A model generated the notes under the pieces. The model did not search any database. It was given only the letters and a program-made list of their open reading frames with translations, and was not told where the DNA came from. Made by a program: the position numbers and the translations under genes. 64,000 bases of DNA from Zhengitettix transpicula (taxonomy: Eukaryota > Arthropoda > Insecta > Orthoptera > Tetrigidae): contig CM073591.1 of the NCBI GenBank assembly GCA_037074705.1, positions 81,202,532 through 81,266,531 on the forward strand. Reading direction: 5' to 3'. Each line of letters begins with the position of its first letter. The stretch's first letter is position 1. Below, piece after piece: positions 42,195 to 54,300 of the stretch.

Positions 42195-43697
42195 ACATTT
42201 TAAAAACGGTCATACCTGATAAGGTCGTAGATTAGGACGACACGTCGTGACTTAAATAATTTTTTTTGTTACAAAAAAGTTTATAATTACATTTGTGACT
42301 CAAGGTTATTTATTTATTATATTGTAATAAAGTCAGATATTTTTTTTCAACAATCAATATAAGTTAATTGTAAAGAAAAAAAATACGACATTCTAAACGT
42401 AATTCATATGGGAAAACAATATAAAGTTGTTGATATTGAAGAAACGTTCTGTAAGGAGATATGAAAGGCGGCAGAAGAGAAGTATTTGCGGAATTAGGAT
42501 GACTTGCAATACACGGAGAAAGCAGATGATATTAGCGGGGATTCCCACTCGCGGAACAAGGCTGAGGAACGCTGCGTGCGTAATCATCGTGTTTCTCCGG
42601 CACTGGACCGCTGGAGACGTTACATCACACGGTTCCATCTGGCCAGGCTCCGTAACTCGCGGGAATTTATTACATAAAACCCACGGCGAGAATATTTACC
42701 GTAGATAAACGATTCGAAATTTAGAATTATTTACAATTGGATTTGAGTGCCAATGTTACACAATACAGAGGCAGTCCTGTGCTCCGGCACGCTTAGTACG
42801 CTCGGACGTTCAAGTAGTTTCATTCATAAATTCTGGACAAAACGTTTGGATTGCATTGAAATAGTTTGAAGGAAATATTAAACAATTGAAAAGTGTTTCC
42901 TTGTAATTTGTGTCTCAAGCGTAGTTTTGATTTTAATATTCAAAACCATGGACAAATTGTCATAAGAAATTGATATGGGGAAACACTTCTAAAGAATAGC
43001 ATATCTAAGGGAAGGGGAGACAGAACTGAATTCCAAGATAACGACATTCCCGTTTCAAAGTGAGACATCTGTTGTGTGGGAAGGAACTTAAACGACGTGA
43101 CGAATCAACAACCAGTTTTTTTGTTCGTGGAACGAAGATGCGGCTTTCAGAGCCTAATCAACGGTCGTCTTCAGAAAATAGAACTATAGATTTAACAAAC
43201 TGCACGGACTCAATTGATTACTAAAATTGGGCAGAAAAAAAACAACACTTAAAGCGACCTCGATTGACCATTTGTCGTCACAGAGTCAGGGATAATGTAT
43301 CAGGTGTCATTAAATTTGCAGACCCTTTCTCCGTATTTTACGGAAGTGCCTTCAAAGTTTTACAACATTTATTTGGCGGACAATCTGTCGAGGTGATGTA
43401 AAAAAAAGTCCATTCACTGAATGGAAACTAAAAAAAGGTAATGAAATATAACCATAATAACTGAGATAAGAATCCTTAAAAACGTAAAGCAGAAACAGTC
43501 TCAAACATAGTTATATGTTCTTGAACTTTCGGCGTTTTTGAGATTTATGGAGGTTGTAATGTCACAATATGCCGAGAGTTCAAAAATATGTAAAGAATAA
43601 ATATTTGTCAATAAATACAGCCTCAATTTTTTTGGTATGATTTATACATGATATTATTTAAACTGAAGAGATCCTGATAATATGTGGGTATGAATAA

Positions 43698-43934
43698 ATG
43701 AAAAAATTTACGTCTGAATGAAAATAATGAATAAGGATGATAGCCAATACAGACAAAAAAGGGTAATATAAATACCACACAACGTTTGTTAATAAGGGTC
43801 CGAAACTGACCAGTGCAGTTGTGTTTCTCTAGGCTCTTCTTAGCACCTGACGAAAGGAACAAGAATCCCAGAAACGTTGTGTGGTATTTATATTAGCCTT
43901 TTTTTTGTCTGTATTGGCTATCTTTCGTATTCAA
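43698..43934. repeat. Palindromic element family, copy G
   Basis: Left terminus AAAAATTTACGTCTGAATGA, then GATAGCCAATACAGACAAAA and ATAAATACCACACAACGTTT. The inner left arm is deleted. The right arm is nearly complete from CCAGTGCAGTTGTGTTTCTC to TTGTCTGTATTGGCTATCTT. The far right terminus (TCAGACGTAA) is missing. Confidence 0.85.
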
Positions 43935-45817
43935 AATGCGGGTATATTTAATTTTTTGACTATAAACTACTTTCTGGCTCAAGGCCGTTTATTTATTTAT
44001 AATATTATAAATGTTATATATTTTCAACTTTATTAACAAATATTTGTTTTTTTCTGTTAAATAACAAAAATTTAACAATTTCGTCAAAACATGGATGAGA
44101 AATGGACGAGAAGTGGTCTGTTTTCGGAAACGGTCGTTAGTCTACAAAGTAGCAGCTCGTAGGCCCTTTTCCCGAGTAGAACGCGACCGTTATTAATCTG
44201 AACTGTCACTTTTCTTGCGGCAGGTAAGAAAAGAAGCTTTCTCCCGCTTTGAAAGAGCTGATGCGGTCGGAGTTAAGAAGCTTACGGCGGGAACGACGCC
44301 TGGCAAAACAGATTTTATTATCGCAAAAGCTCGGAATTATACCTGGTAGTACGGCAGTGAATACTCATGGAAGACTAGAATATTTTATATTTGTACGTGA
44401 AAAAGAAAATAGTCTAGAGAGGCGGAGTATGTCGTCGCTAAAAGGCAAAATGTTGATGATTTCTACGAGAAAGCGGTGGATACTCATGTAGAATACAAAC
44501 AGTATTGCAAGAAAATGAGATCTAGTGCAAGCTATGAACCAGTTTAACCAATATTTTGCACCCATAAAATGGCGACCTCGTGCGCATGGCGATTCCACGT
44601 TTACCGAGACGCGGACTGCAAATCACAGTAAGCGGAGAAATTTCGCATCGCCGCGACATGTCACACAAACGACTTCCTTCATTAGTAAAACGGCACGCGC
44701 TGAAAAAGAACTTGTTGGCACACTTCGAAAGCAGTTGCAATAGGCCACGCGTAGAACTAACCGCGATAAAACCTTCGCCTCACCGAAATTCTCATCGGAC
44801 AGGGGTCCACTTTATCTCAAGACGGAAACATAAAAAAAAAAAATATATAGACTGTGTAATTAACGACGGAGGTTCACACCATTGCTAACCAGTTTATAGC
44901 TCGGTAAAACGCATTCACAGGGTTTCCCCCCTCAGAACCCCGAAAACAATTTTCCCAGCGGTAATCAGCGGGTTCCAAGGGCAACTCTGTTACTTAAAAT
45001 GGCGCGAAAACGACAAAAGCTAATTTTAATGCAATGAATTTTTAAACACCCAGGTTGCATGCACAACGCGAAAGCATTTCAAGTTGCTGCAAGTCACATA
45101 AATGTTATAAAAGCTCTTAAGCAACACATAAACTAAGGGTAATGAAAGGTTCAATTCATTAAGTCCAGCAAGAGCGTACGTATAAAATTTGATGTCTCGT
45201 GCAACAATACGTCGTGAAAGATGTGAAAGGCGCGTTTATGGGACTGTCCAGACCGAACGAAGACAACTGCTGTGTTATCGTTTCACGATTTATAGCCGTT
45301 GTCGATACTAATCAGTCGAATTTCTTACGAGACTACTACTCCATTCACTGGCGGGTCAGTTATTGCAAGTCACAAATCTGCAGTAGTGAGAACAGAGACA
45401 CACTTTCATTCATTAACTCTATCTGGAGGATAGCCATGGAAATTTCTTTGTAAATGTATACAGTTCCCCCACAACTTTTTGAGACGTTATCCCGTTACCG
45501 GCAAAAATATTTTTCGGCCTGTTGTTGAAATGAACGCCTCGTATCTGTCGCACGGTGAACAGTTTCGCCAGGTAAACGTTCGTTCTCCGCGGTATAACAG
45601 CTTTTAACTTCTACAAATCGTGTCACTGAAAATAACTGTATACACACAACACTTTGTTTTTTAATAACAGACGTGGTCCGGGACTTTTCTACTCGGTATC
45701 GTGAAGATGAATTTAATTTTTTTATAAAAAGAGAAATACCCTTGAGCTAACGGTGTCGTGGGATTCATTTAAAATGATGAAGTTTTTGTGTCGTGGGTAC
45801 ACTTTCACTTCGCTCAC

Positions 45818-45987
45818 CTGTGTTTTGTTGTCTCTCCTGCGTGGAGGAAGTCAGGCTAATCCCGGAGCAGGGCAAGTTTCCACGGAGGCACTTGCAGATC
45901 CCGCGGGACGCACGGGCTGGAGCAGGGCATCGCTCTCCGCTGCTGTGGCGCGGCAACGACGCGGACTCGGCGGTGACTGTCTGACTG
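45818..45987 (-). other. Candidate 5' UTR exon (minus strand), possibly of the GPCR gene
   Basis: A GC-rich island in AT-rich DNA. On the minus strand it begins at an initiator-like TCAGTC and ends at AACACAG|GTGAGC, a strong splice donor. It has a short upstream reading frame (24 codons from ATGCCCTGCTCC) and no long conserved frame joining in phase to the TM1 exon, so it would be non-coding. The TM1 exon has a good acceptor and needs an upstream exon on this strand. The link between the two is inference; a different, unseen minus-strand transcript is the alternative. Confidence 0.4.
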
Positions 45988-46016
45988 AGCCCCCAGTCGC
46001 GTAGTCGCGCTTTATC
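45983..46016 (-). promoter_or_regulatory. Candidate core promoter: GATAAAG box and TCAGTC initiator
   Basis: On the minus strand GATAAAG (46016-46010) starts 30 bases before the A of TCAGTC (45988-45983), the standard spacing of a TATA box and the arthropod initiator. The surroundings are strongly GC-rich. GATAAA is a weak TATA variant, so the spacing and the donor downstream carry most of the argument. Confidence 0.4.
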
Positions 46017-46191
46017 TACTGCCCCCTCCACCTCCACCTCAGCCGCCGCCGCCGCCTCCGACACGGAGCGCCGCTGGTCTGCTGCCTCGCGCAACTCGGA
46101 TGCTGCGACGATCTCCGGACCGAGGCTTTGTTGATAAGGCTCTAGAATCAATTAAAAAATTATATATTAGATAGACTTATTTAATTGCATT

Positions 46192-46665
46192 GGGCAAATA
46201 ATGTTGTACAATACAAGACCTGTATTAACATATGTATCCGGAACTTGGGTGTTAAAGCAGTCAGATGAAAAAGCACTTGGCATCTTTAAAAGGAAAATCC
46301 TGAGAAGCATATTGGGAGCGGTGAAGGAAAAGGATCTCTGGAGGAAAAGATACAATTATCAAGTGCATTAATTATTCAATGAACCAGATGTTGTTAAATA
46401 TATAAAGATTAACAGATAGGGCTGGGCAGGGCACCTCTTTAGAATGGAAAGTAATAAAGTTGTTAAAAAAGAGTTTAATAGCAGACCAGAAGAATCAAGA
46501 AAAGTGGGACGACCTAAATTAAGGTGGGAAGATGGAGTGATCCAGAATATCAGGATGTTGAAAGTGAAGAATTGGCGGACCATAGCCATTAATAGGAAGG
46601 AACGGCAGGAACTTCTGAAGAAGGCTAAGGACCACACCGGGCTGTAATGTTAATGATGATGATGA
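46192..46665 (+). pseudogene. 3' end of a non-LTR retrotransposon (reverse-transcriptase ORF C-terminus)
   Basis: Frames joined across two stops read VLLYNTRPVLTYVSGTWVL, IFKRKILRSILGAVKEKDLW, GWAGHLFRMESNKVVKKEF, GRPKLRWEDGVIQN and LLKKAKDHTGL. This is the widespread C-terminal module of insect LINE reverse transcriptases (RWAGHVxRM, GRPxxRWxDxV, WRxxAxDRxxWRxLLxxA). The stop is followed by a short TGATGATGATGA tail, a common type of non-LTR 3' end. It is broken by stops and lacks the catalytic core, so it is a 5'-truncated dead copy. Confidence 0.85.
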
Positions 46666-46810
46666 AACCGGGAGGGAATATTAAAAACAAATATATATAA
46701 TTAATTACCACTAACATAAGCATAAAATAAATATAGAAAAGAGGATAAAAAATATTTTTAAAAATTCTTTGCACTTTTCACCTCACTGCTTTACATATTT
46801 ACCGTATTAC

Positions 46811-46878
46811 CGAATACGAAAGATAGCTAATTCAGACAAAAAGTTAATATAAATACCACACAATGTTTCTGGGATCAT
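46811..46878. repeat. Extra left arm of the palindromic family next to copy H
   Basis: A direct repeat of the left arm of the following element: TACGAAAGATAGCTAATTCA, CAAAAAGTTAATATAAATAC, CACACAATGTTTCTGGGATC. It shares the special GTTAATAT spelling of copy H, so it arose by local duplication rather than from an independent insertion. Confidence 0.8.
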
Positions 46879-46889
46879 TGTTTTTAAAA

Positions 46890-47250
46890 TTAAAAAAAAT
46901 AAGTCTCATTGAAATGAAAGAATACGAAAGATAGCCAATTCAGACAAAAAGTTAATATAAATACCACACAACGTTTCTGGGATCCTTGTTCATTTCGTCA
47001 GGTGCTAAGAAAAGCCTAGAGAAACACAACTGCAAACATAAACAAACATATATAATTAATTACAACTAACAACACTCAGTGTTGTCAACTGAGCAGTGCT
47101 GTTGTGTTTCTTTAGGCTCTTCTTAGCACCTGACGAAAGGTACAAGGATCCCAGAAACGTTGTGTGGTAATTATATTAACTTTTTGTCTGAATTGGATAT
47201 CTTTCGTATTCATTAATTTTAATCAGACGTAATTTTTTTTAATTTTGACA
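46890..47250. repeat. Palindromic element family, copy H (both arms, interrupted centre)
   Basis: Left arm: AAATAAGTCTCATTGAAATG terminus, CGAAAGATAGCCAATTCAG, ACACAACGTTTCTGGGATCC, CGTCAGGTGCTAAGAAAAGC. Right arm: GGCTCTTCTTAGCACCTGAC, GGATCCCAGAAACGTTGTGT, TTTTTGTCTGAATTGG, CTTTCGTATTC, AATCAGACGTAATTTT. An insert of about 60 bases (AACATAAACAAACATATATA and following) sits at the centre. This is the longest copy. Confidence 0.88.
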
Positions 47251-47770
47251 TTTGACGCCTAGCCTTTAATAGCGTCTTCTATTTGATTTATGTTTATATT
47301 ATGTCTTTTCTCAATTATGTTTTGCTTACTTTCGGCTTTAATATTTATTCTAGTTTTAAAACTTGGTTAAAACACTCGAAAAAATTAGTTACCGCGAGGA
47401 TACAGTGCGAGTTTTTACTTCATTGTAGAAAATGTGATGTTTTGCCAGCTCATTTACAACACTTACACAATAAATTTAACAGTATTTCTTTCTTTAAGTC
47501 GAAACTTTGTTAAAAATACAATATCAAAACTAATTTTTTACAGTTATTATCCTAAACTTGGAAATCCAAGACATACATTCACACATTCAGTCCTTAACTA
47601 AACAGCTTGTTTTTCATGAGAATACTATAACTAGAATGGTGCCCACCAACATCTACAACGAATTTTTAATTTTGTCAATCCTCTCGTTTAAACATATGTC
47701 ATTTCCGCCTAAGAGCAGCTAAAATTAAGAAGTTTGATTTCCTATTTCAAAAAAACTTTTCCCATACTAG

Positions 47771-47950
47771 GCTTTTGAGTGTTGTCAACTGACCAGTGCA
47801 GTTGTGTTTCTCTAGGCTCTTCTTAGCACCTGACGAAAGGGACAAGGATCCCAGGATCGTTGTGTGCTATTTATATTACTATTTTATCTGAATTGGCTAT
47901 CATATGTATTCATTAATTTCAATAAGACGTAATTTTTTTATTTTTTTTAA
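47771..47950. repeat. Palindromic element family, copy I (right arm only)
   Basis: Starts with GCTTTTGAGTGTTGTCAACT, the centre of the family. It continues through CTCTAGGCTCTTCTTAGC, CCTGACGAAAGGGACAAGGA, ATCTGAATTGGCTATC and ends at AATAAGACGTAATTTTTT. No left arm precedes it. Confidence 0.85.
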
Positions 47951-48090
47951 TCATATTACCATTAAGAATTATTTTAAATATAACTTCACTTACCGTAGTT
48001 TACATTTTTCTTCAAAAAATTGCATACACAATTGCGGTGCGTCTTATACTCGAAATAAATATAAAAATGCCAAGTTTTTTTTTTAATTCC

Positions 48091-48170
48091 CGCCAGCAGT
48101 AGTAATGGCGAAAGTGTACGAGTTGAGATTCGAATTGGTTTCTCATCCAACCTATTCACTAGGAGGAAGT
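48091..48170 (+). pseudogene. Short mariner transposase fragment
   Basis: The frame MAKVYELRFELVSHPTYS matches the mariner transposase near 50.4 kb (which reads RFELVSHPPYSPDLAPSD), on the opposite strand and at nucleotide level over about 70 bases. It is a scrap of a second copy of the same element. Confidence 0.75.
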
Positions 48171-49301
48171 CCAGGAATTGGAAAGTCAACTACATTATGC
48201 ACGTAAAATGTTTTAGAAGGAAAGTAAGGTACAAGTACTCTTCTTTTCAAATTTTACGCAGACTAAAATTTTGTTTTAATAAATAAATAAGCAATACAGT
48301 CAGTAAATTTATTAAATAACTAAACCCAAAAAATGGGTTTAATACAAAGTTTCGTCCATAATTTTAGGGATATTCAGGTAATCAGGTAAAATACAATTTT
48401 GAATATATGCATATATCTATATGCTCAATTAGAAGAAATCAGAAATTAGGGTAATGGGCTGCGTCCTATGACGGTTAAAGACGATTAATTTACTAATAAT
48501 TATTTTGTTTTAATTTTAAGAATCTTCACGTTAATTGTGTTTTACAGTGCGCCTTAATATAGAAGATTTTTAACTGCCCGGCTTGCGTCACACGCGCTAC
48601 TGCTAAGCAGCCAGCTGGCCATGTAAGTGCTCTTAGCTTCTTGGCGCAGGATCTGGCGCTTTATTGACAATTTAGCATACGAAGTATATCTTTTCACCCC
48701 TCTGCGCGACTCAGGAAGCCTCATTTTGCCTCATTTTTGTGCTCCAAATTTTGGAGCACTCCAAACACAGTTGTGAGGTGCCATGAAACAGAGAGGCGGT
48801 CGCATCAGGCGGCATTAGCAATGAAATTTAAGAAATTTAACTATTCAGTAATTACAAATCTTGTTTTAATTGTATATATTTTTCAAACAAAAATAATAAT
48901 CATACATTTTTGGTAACAAAAAAAATCACAATCAAAGGTAATTTTAAAGAAAACAACATTTCTGAGGTATCATAGTGCAAAAGTCTACTACAAGACCCTG
49001 CATACAACACTGCTCAGTGGCTTGTTCAGAAAATTAACTTTATTTTAAATATATACCGGGGAAAAATACTTTCGGGTTAGAAAATGTAAATTAGTCCGCG
49101 TTTTAAATACTAGAAACTATTGGGAATTATGTAGATCGAATTATAAATGTAGCACAAGCTGGGCCAGAGTATTGTTAACATTTTCACTGATGTCGTGTCA
49201 TTATTTTACATATTCTCCTAAAAATGGTTGCTTGGGGAGTGTAGCACATAACTTAAAAAACTCACAAGTCTCCAATACCTTCACTATTTTATAATTATTA
49301 A
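48171..49301. other. Unassigned sequence
   Basis: No gene or recognisable element. A moderately GC-rich patch lies around 48.57-48.8 kb but has no coherent open frame or splice context. Confidence 0.5.
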
Positions 49302-49960
49302 AAACTAGCTGCTGACCCGGCGTTGCCTGGACGTTTATCTACCCCAATATTCTATTACAGGAAAATGAATCAAGTTTATCAGTAGCGTTATGACAAAACA
49401 AAGTTTGCTTAACCAATATCCGTATTGATCACGTCATCTGGATCAACAACACACTGTCATACTTCACCAACTACCATAAAATTGATTGAAATACTAATTT
49501 AATGTTTAAGTTCAAAATTTGTCGCAAGAAGCTGTGGAATATAAATTTATTATGTCCGATCCAAATAGGGAAAAGAAAGCTTCTAGTTCCGGAGAAATAT
49601 TGCAATAACATTACGTGTGGTTATAATCAGATGATACACATTAGGATAGACGTTTAATATAATTAATATTTAATTAAATTTTTAATGTCTTAATATTTAA
49701 ATTATTGTTAATTTACCATCCCCCATTCTACGCTGATGGCAACTGGAGTCACATCATCACAGCGATCCCAAAAATTTGAATTCTACACCAACATCGGTCT
49801 ATTTGTATATTTGATTCTTAACTCCACTCTCCAATTTCGACAGCGGTGGTTTTAATTACACTTAAACTTTATGAGGAGTGCATGTGTCATTATTAATCTC
49901 AGTGACCCGAAAACACTTGATTGTCACTATTACCGGAGGAAGGTTTCGTGTTATTTTACA
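49302..49960. repeat. Degenerate retroelement-like repeat (copy 1)
   Basis: Begins AACTAGCTGCTGACCCGGCG, TTGCCTGGACG, a word widespread in arthropod repeats. It ends with ATTAATCTCAGTGACCCGAA, AACACTTGATTGTCACTA. A second copy with the same two landmarks lies at 55.5-56.1 kb. No coding sequence remains; the class is uncertain. Confidence 0.45.
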
Positions 49961-50206
49961 TTTTACCACGTTCTACTCCGAAGGGCGTTTTAGAATGTTA
50001 GTTTTCTGTTTATGTTACGCCGACATTGTGCTACTTCCAAGATTTTAAGTCATAAATGTACCGGGTTCGGTTGTAATTTCTTCTTGCGTTTCACAGCAAT
50101 ACTGCAACATCCATCCATTTATCGGCTGCATAGTCAAGTCTATTTTAAGCGGATTAAAGGGATATTGAATCGAACGTTCTGATAATTAATAAACTGTTTT
50201 CGTCTT

Positions 50207-51312
50207 CAATATAATTAGATCTTACTGATCGAAAGGCATGTTTCAAATTTTTTCATCCCATCACAATAATACGTTTTGTCAAACTCTGCAAAATACTCCG
50301 TCACGACCTCGATCAATTCTTCATTTGAAGAAAATTTCTTTTCACCAAGCCAAAGTTTCAAGTTCGATAACAAGAAGAAGTCACTTGGTGCTAGGTCTGG
50401 TGAATAGGGTGGATGAGAAACCAATTCGAATCTCAACTCTTACACTTTCGCCATTACGACTGGCGCATTGTCCTGGTGAAACAGAACTTCTTGCGCTCGC
50501 ATCTTCGTCATTTCCCAATCAGCACCCGTTTCAAACGATCTAACAGAGCAGCATAATAGAGCCCAAGAAATCTACGAATGTTGTTCCCTGAGAATCCAAA
50601 AAGACAGTGACCATCACCTTTCCAGCTGACAAAACGGTCTTTGCCTTTTTCGGTTCACTTTTACCAGTTTTTGTCCATTGTTTTGATGGTTTTAAGGTCT
50701 TTGGAGTATAGTGATGGATCCAAGTTTCATCGAACGTTACGATTGTGCGTAATGGGTTACGCCTAAGAATTGTTAGATTTCTACGCTGAATTGTTTTTCC
50801 GAATCCGTTTTTGGAGCACCCATCACGCTCAAAGCTTTTTCATGGAGGATGAAATGTACTCGTTCAGTTGAGAAGCCTACGGCATCAGCTACCTCTCGCA
50901 CCTTTAGTCTGCGATCTTCAATGACAATATTGAGAACTTTTTCGATGTTTTCCTGAGTAATGACCTCAATTGGACGCGAGTTTCGTTTTCTGTGATTCTG
51001 CGCGACCTCGTTTAAACTCATTAATCCATGAGTATATTGTCATCAATGCTGGTGCAGACTCCGCATGAACGTCATCCAATTCGGTTTTCATTTGTGCAGC
51101 TGTCTAACCCTTCAAATAAGTGTTTAATGACAGCGTGAAATTCGTTTTTTTTATTATCTCCGCCTAACACTACAGACGGCTGATAACAATAAACTACGAC
51201 TGTTTAAAACATTTAGGAGTATTTTTGAAAGGATCATGTTTACCAAATATGGCGTTAAAATTTAAAATTTTCCGATCTTTCATTAAAAACTACCAGATTT
51301 TTCGAACAACCC
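50207..51312 (-). pseudogene. Mariner transposon with broken transposase
   Basis: On the minus strand, in order: a terminal-repeat-like end (GGGTTGTTCGAAAAATCTGG), the N-terminal helix-turn-helix region (SAPALMTIYSWINEFKRGR, then VREVADAVGFSTERVHFIL), the first catalytic block FDETWIHHYTPKTLKPSKQW, the second block LFHQDNAPVVMAKV and the third block SHPPYSPDLAPSDFFLL. These are the three acidic blocks of the mariner D,D34D catalytic domain. The frame is broken by stops (for example just after MAKV) and frameshifts, so it is inactive. The distal inverted repeat was not found, so the left end may be truncated. Confidence 0.9.
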
Positions 51313-54300
51313 TCGTTGGAAGCTAAACATAATCCTGTTTATTTGTTGTATTTCAAATGTAATTTATAGTGTCAGAAAGAAGCTTCTAGAAATCTAGAAT
51401 ATGATACACTTGATCTTTTATCTCGTCAGTAATAGAATACTGATGCCGAATGAGCAAACGTATAAAAACTAGTGGTCCTCAATAGTCGCTGTTCTGGAAG
51501 TTGGTGAATCAAGCGTTGATGGTCGGTGTCTTGGTTTGAGTTCAGTTTAGACATCCTGATGAGATCCTGGCGCAATTCATGTTCTACAGTCGTAGTTCTG
51601 TGTGGTGTATACCTAATTTCATGACGATGTAGGTTAGCTTGTCTAGGATTGATGAAGGGCCTTCACAGGGATTTCGAGTTTGTGTCTGTGTTTATTGGCC
51701 GTGACTGTTATCGTCTTGATCACAGCCGGATACAGCTGTATGCCAACACTTGGTGCAGTCGTGAGAGTCTTAACCTGAATTTTTTGACGACCTCTGTGAT
51801 ATAGTGTTTACAACTCAGAATAATGTCCATTGAAACTACGCGGTAATTATCCGTCACGCCTTTAAAAGTGTCAAGTGTCTTCCTAGAGATAAAATTAGTT
51901 TGATTTTTAGTAGCCTTGATCATTGTGTCCACTGAGATTGTGAGCGATTTCCTGGAGTACTCAAAAATGATCATGCTCACTTTGACTACTAATTTATAAT
52001 CTGTATTCACATTTCGTAATGGGTCAATTGTTCCTTTTCTCCATGCCTTCACTGTGAGTTTTTCGTTGTATGTAGTGTCCTTTTACTAGCTTCTCTAGAG
52101 ATCCTATCTCGTCAGCTTGAACATTACACTTATTTAAGCTTTACACTGCAGTGTTGCCGCTTGCACGGGTCCGGGTCCGGGTCCGGCGATTTCCAGCACG
52201 TTCTAGAACTTAACTGCGTGGAGTCTCATTTTACCTGCTATATCTATATTTCTCAATTTGAAAATCAGTACAACGAGTAACTATTTCGCAACTTAGCAGA
52301 AAATGGAGTCAAGTCGCAAAGTCAAGTTATTGGCTGATAACCGTAAATTTTGGAGCTGTGATAATAAACGACTAAACCACAATAAAACATTGAGTTAAGA
52401 AAATACGCCGTTACAGAAATTAATTCAACAGAGTTAACAGCACCCAGAATGGCATCATAAATGGGGAAAGACCTATAAAAGAGGTCAAGTCTTCGCAACT
52501 TTTAATTTAAACAGTACATAAAGGTTGCACATTAATTACAATCACGTGTAAAGAAAATCTGGAAATACGTTACATTTTTTGCGAGGGTTTTAATAAAAAA
52601 TAATGTGAAATTGAAATACGCGTAACATAAATAATTAAGCCACATTCGTTTTTGGACATCAAACAGGAAAATATAATTATTTTCTTGGACATGAAACAAA
52701 TATGAGCAACAGAATTTGTCACGAAATTGAAAATTTTTCTGTTTTAAATTTGAAGCCGTTTAAAGATAAGAAGAAAGAGTATGATTTCTTCATAAATCCT
52801 CGAGGAGGCATAACACACAAATAAACTTCAGGAAAGCTGATCCTATATAGCTGATAAATAAATTTAAAACTCTTACGAGGACACAGTAAATAAATTTAGG
52901 CATTTATTTATTCATAAATGTTTAATAATGAGGAGGACTAAGTTGCCTGTAGCAGCTGGACACAACTTTTTGTTGAGAACAGATTTAGAAACAACAAAGA
53001 ACATTAATCATTGGGACGAAGCGATTCTTTTCTATTAGTTTTTCTTGCGTTGTAAATTATTCCGTAATGACAAGAATTATTGATGAAAACTTTAAATAAA
53101 TTAATGCATTCATTTATAGCGCGAGACACTCGTAGCTTGTGAAACGCCTGCGGTTATTTTGATAATAAGAAGAAGACTGATGGGTTAAAGGAGACTGTTG
53201 TAACTTTCCAGAATCTTAAATTTAGCTATGTAGTATATTTTATTCAGAAGGCGAAAACGTCACACATGTAGGAAGTTAAAATGATAAGAAAGTCGTAATG
53301 CATTTATCACTAAAAATTATCGTATTGTTCCTATGAAGTACTTGAATATATTTCAGATTGGGTCGGTGATTATAAAATTACTTTGCTTGATTATTCTGAA
53401 TAATATTTTTTATTTTAACATCACAAGAATGTCATTAAACCAACTTCTCGAAATACTTCAGCTAATCTGGTTTATAGTAATCTTCAGTATCCGTAAATTT
53501 TGCATTAGGATTGTATCAGCTCTTATCTGAGTCAGATATCATGTTTCAAGAAATCTTATAAGGTCATATTGTATCTACTGAGCGGCTTACATTTCACATT
53601 TGTTTGCTGAAACAAAAAATGTTAAAACAAAATAGTTAAAACTCGGCGTATTAATATGTTTTCGTATGTATAATCTTGTCTTGTAAGAAGTCGTAGCACT
53701 CATTTACTTCCACTACTATCTACTGCACACTTTGTTTACTTGCCTGTGTTCGTTCAAGGAAGCAAATTTGAATGTAGTCAACATGTACTGCGAAATCCTT
53801 GAAGTTATCACTCTTTCTATTTTTCGGCCACTATCATTATTTGATAAACAACTGCTATTTTGATACGAAGAAGTCGTTTAAAGTGAAATTAAAGTCGATG
53901 TAAGCTTTCTAACATGTTAAGGATGGATATTGTAGCTTGTATTGTATTTCAGGGTTTGGTCTTCGGTCTTCGTTTCATAACCTTCTCTCATTCACTTTAC
54001 TTATATTCCACATTTTTCAAATTTTTCTAAAACTGATACGTTCAATTTAATAATAACTTGGTATCATATGGATATATGATATAAACAAGCGTAAATTTTT
54101 AGTTCATCATATTAGGGAGAATTTAGAACGAACAGGTCTTGGATTTCAACCCGGACAATGGTTAGAAAATCGTACGACGTTTCGACATCTTATTCTGCCA
54201 TCGTCATAAGTTACAAATTTATCGGGAAAGCTTTCATTCACTAATAGGGTATTCGTATTGAATTTTGTTACTTTCACTGACACTGCAACCAGTGCATGTT

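Larger units (their letters stand above)
30025..45817 (-). other. Long non-coding stretch, proposed first intron of the GPCR gene
   Basis: No protein-coding exon could be supported on either strand over almost 16 kb. It holds one palindromic element with a (TA)n insert near 31 kb, one near 43.8 kb, a long imperfect hairpin near 42.1 kb, a C14 run near 40.3 kb and an isolated TATA-like box near 34.47 kb. Base composition is less AT-biased between about 33 and 40 kb. It would be intron only if the candidate exon at 45.8-46.0 kb splices to the TM1 exon. Confidence 0.4.

Noticed and set aside
44200..44900. Several short open frames with Arg/Lys-rich content
   Set aside because: No motif, no splice context, different frames on both strands; not supportable as a gene.
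45765..46151. 128-codon minus-strand open frame over the GC-rich segment
   Set aside because: It runs through the proposed donor and does not join in phase to the TM1 exon; the Ala/Glu-rich composition reflects GC-rich trinucleotides. Treated as part of a candidate 5' UTR instead.
51720..52052. 110-codon minus-strand open frame
   Set aside because: No known motif and no supporting promoter or splice signals. It remains possible but unsupported.
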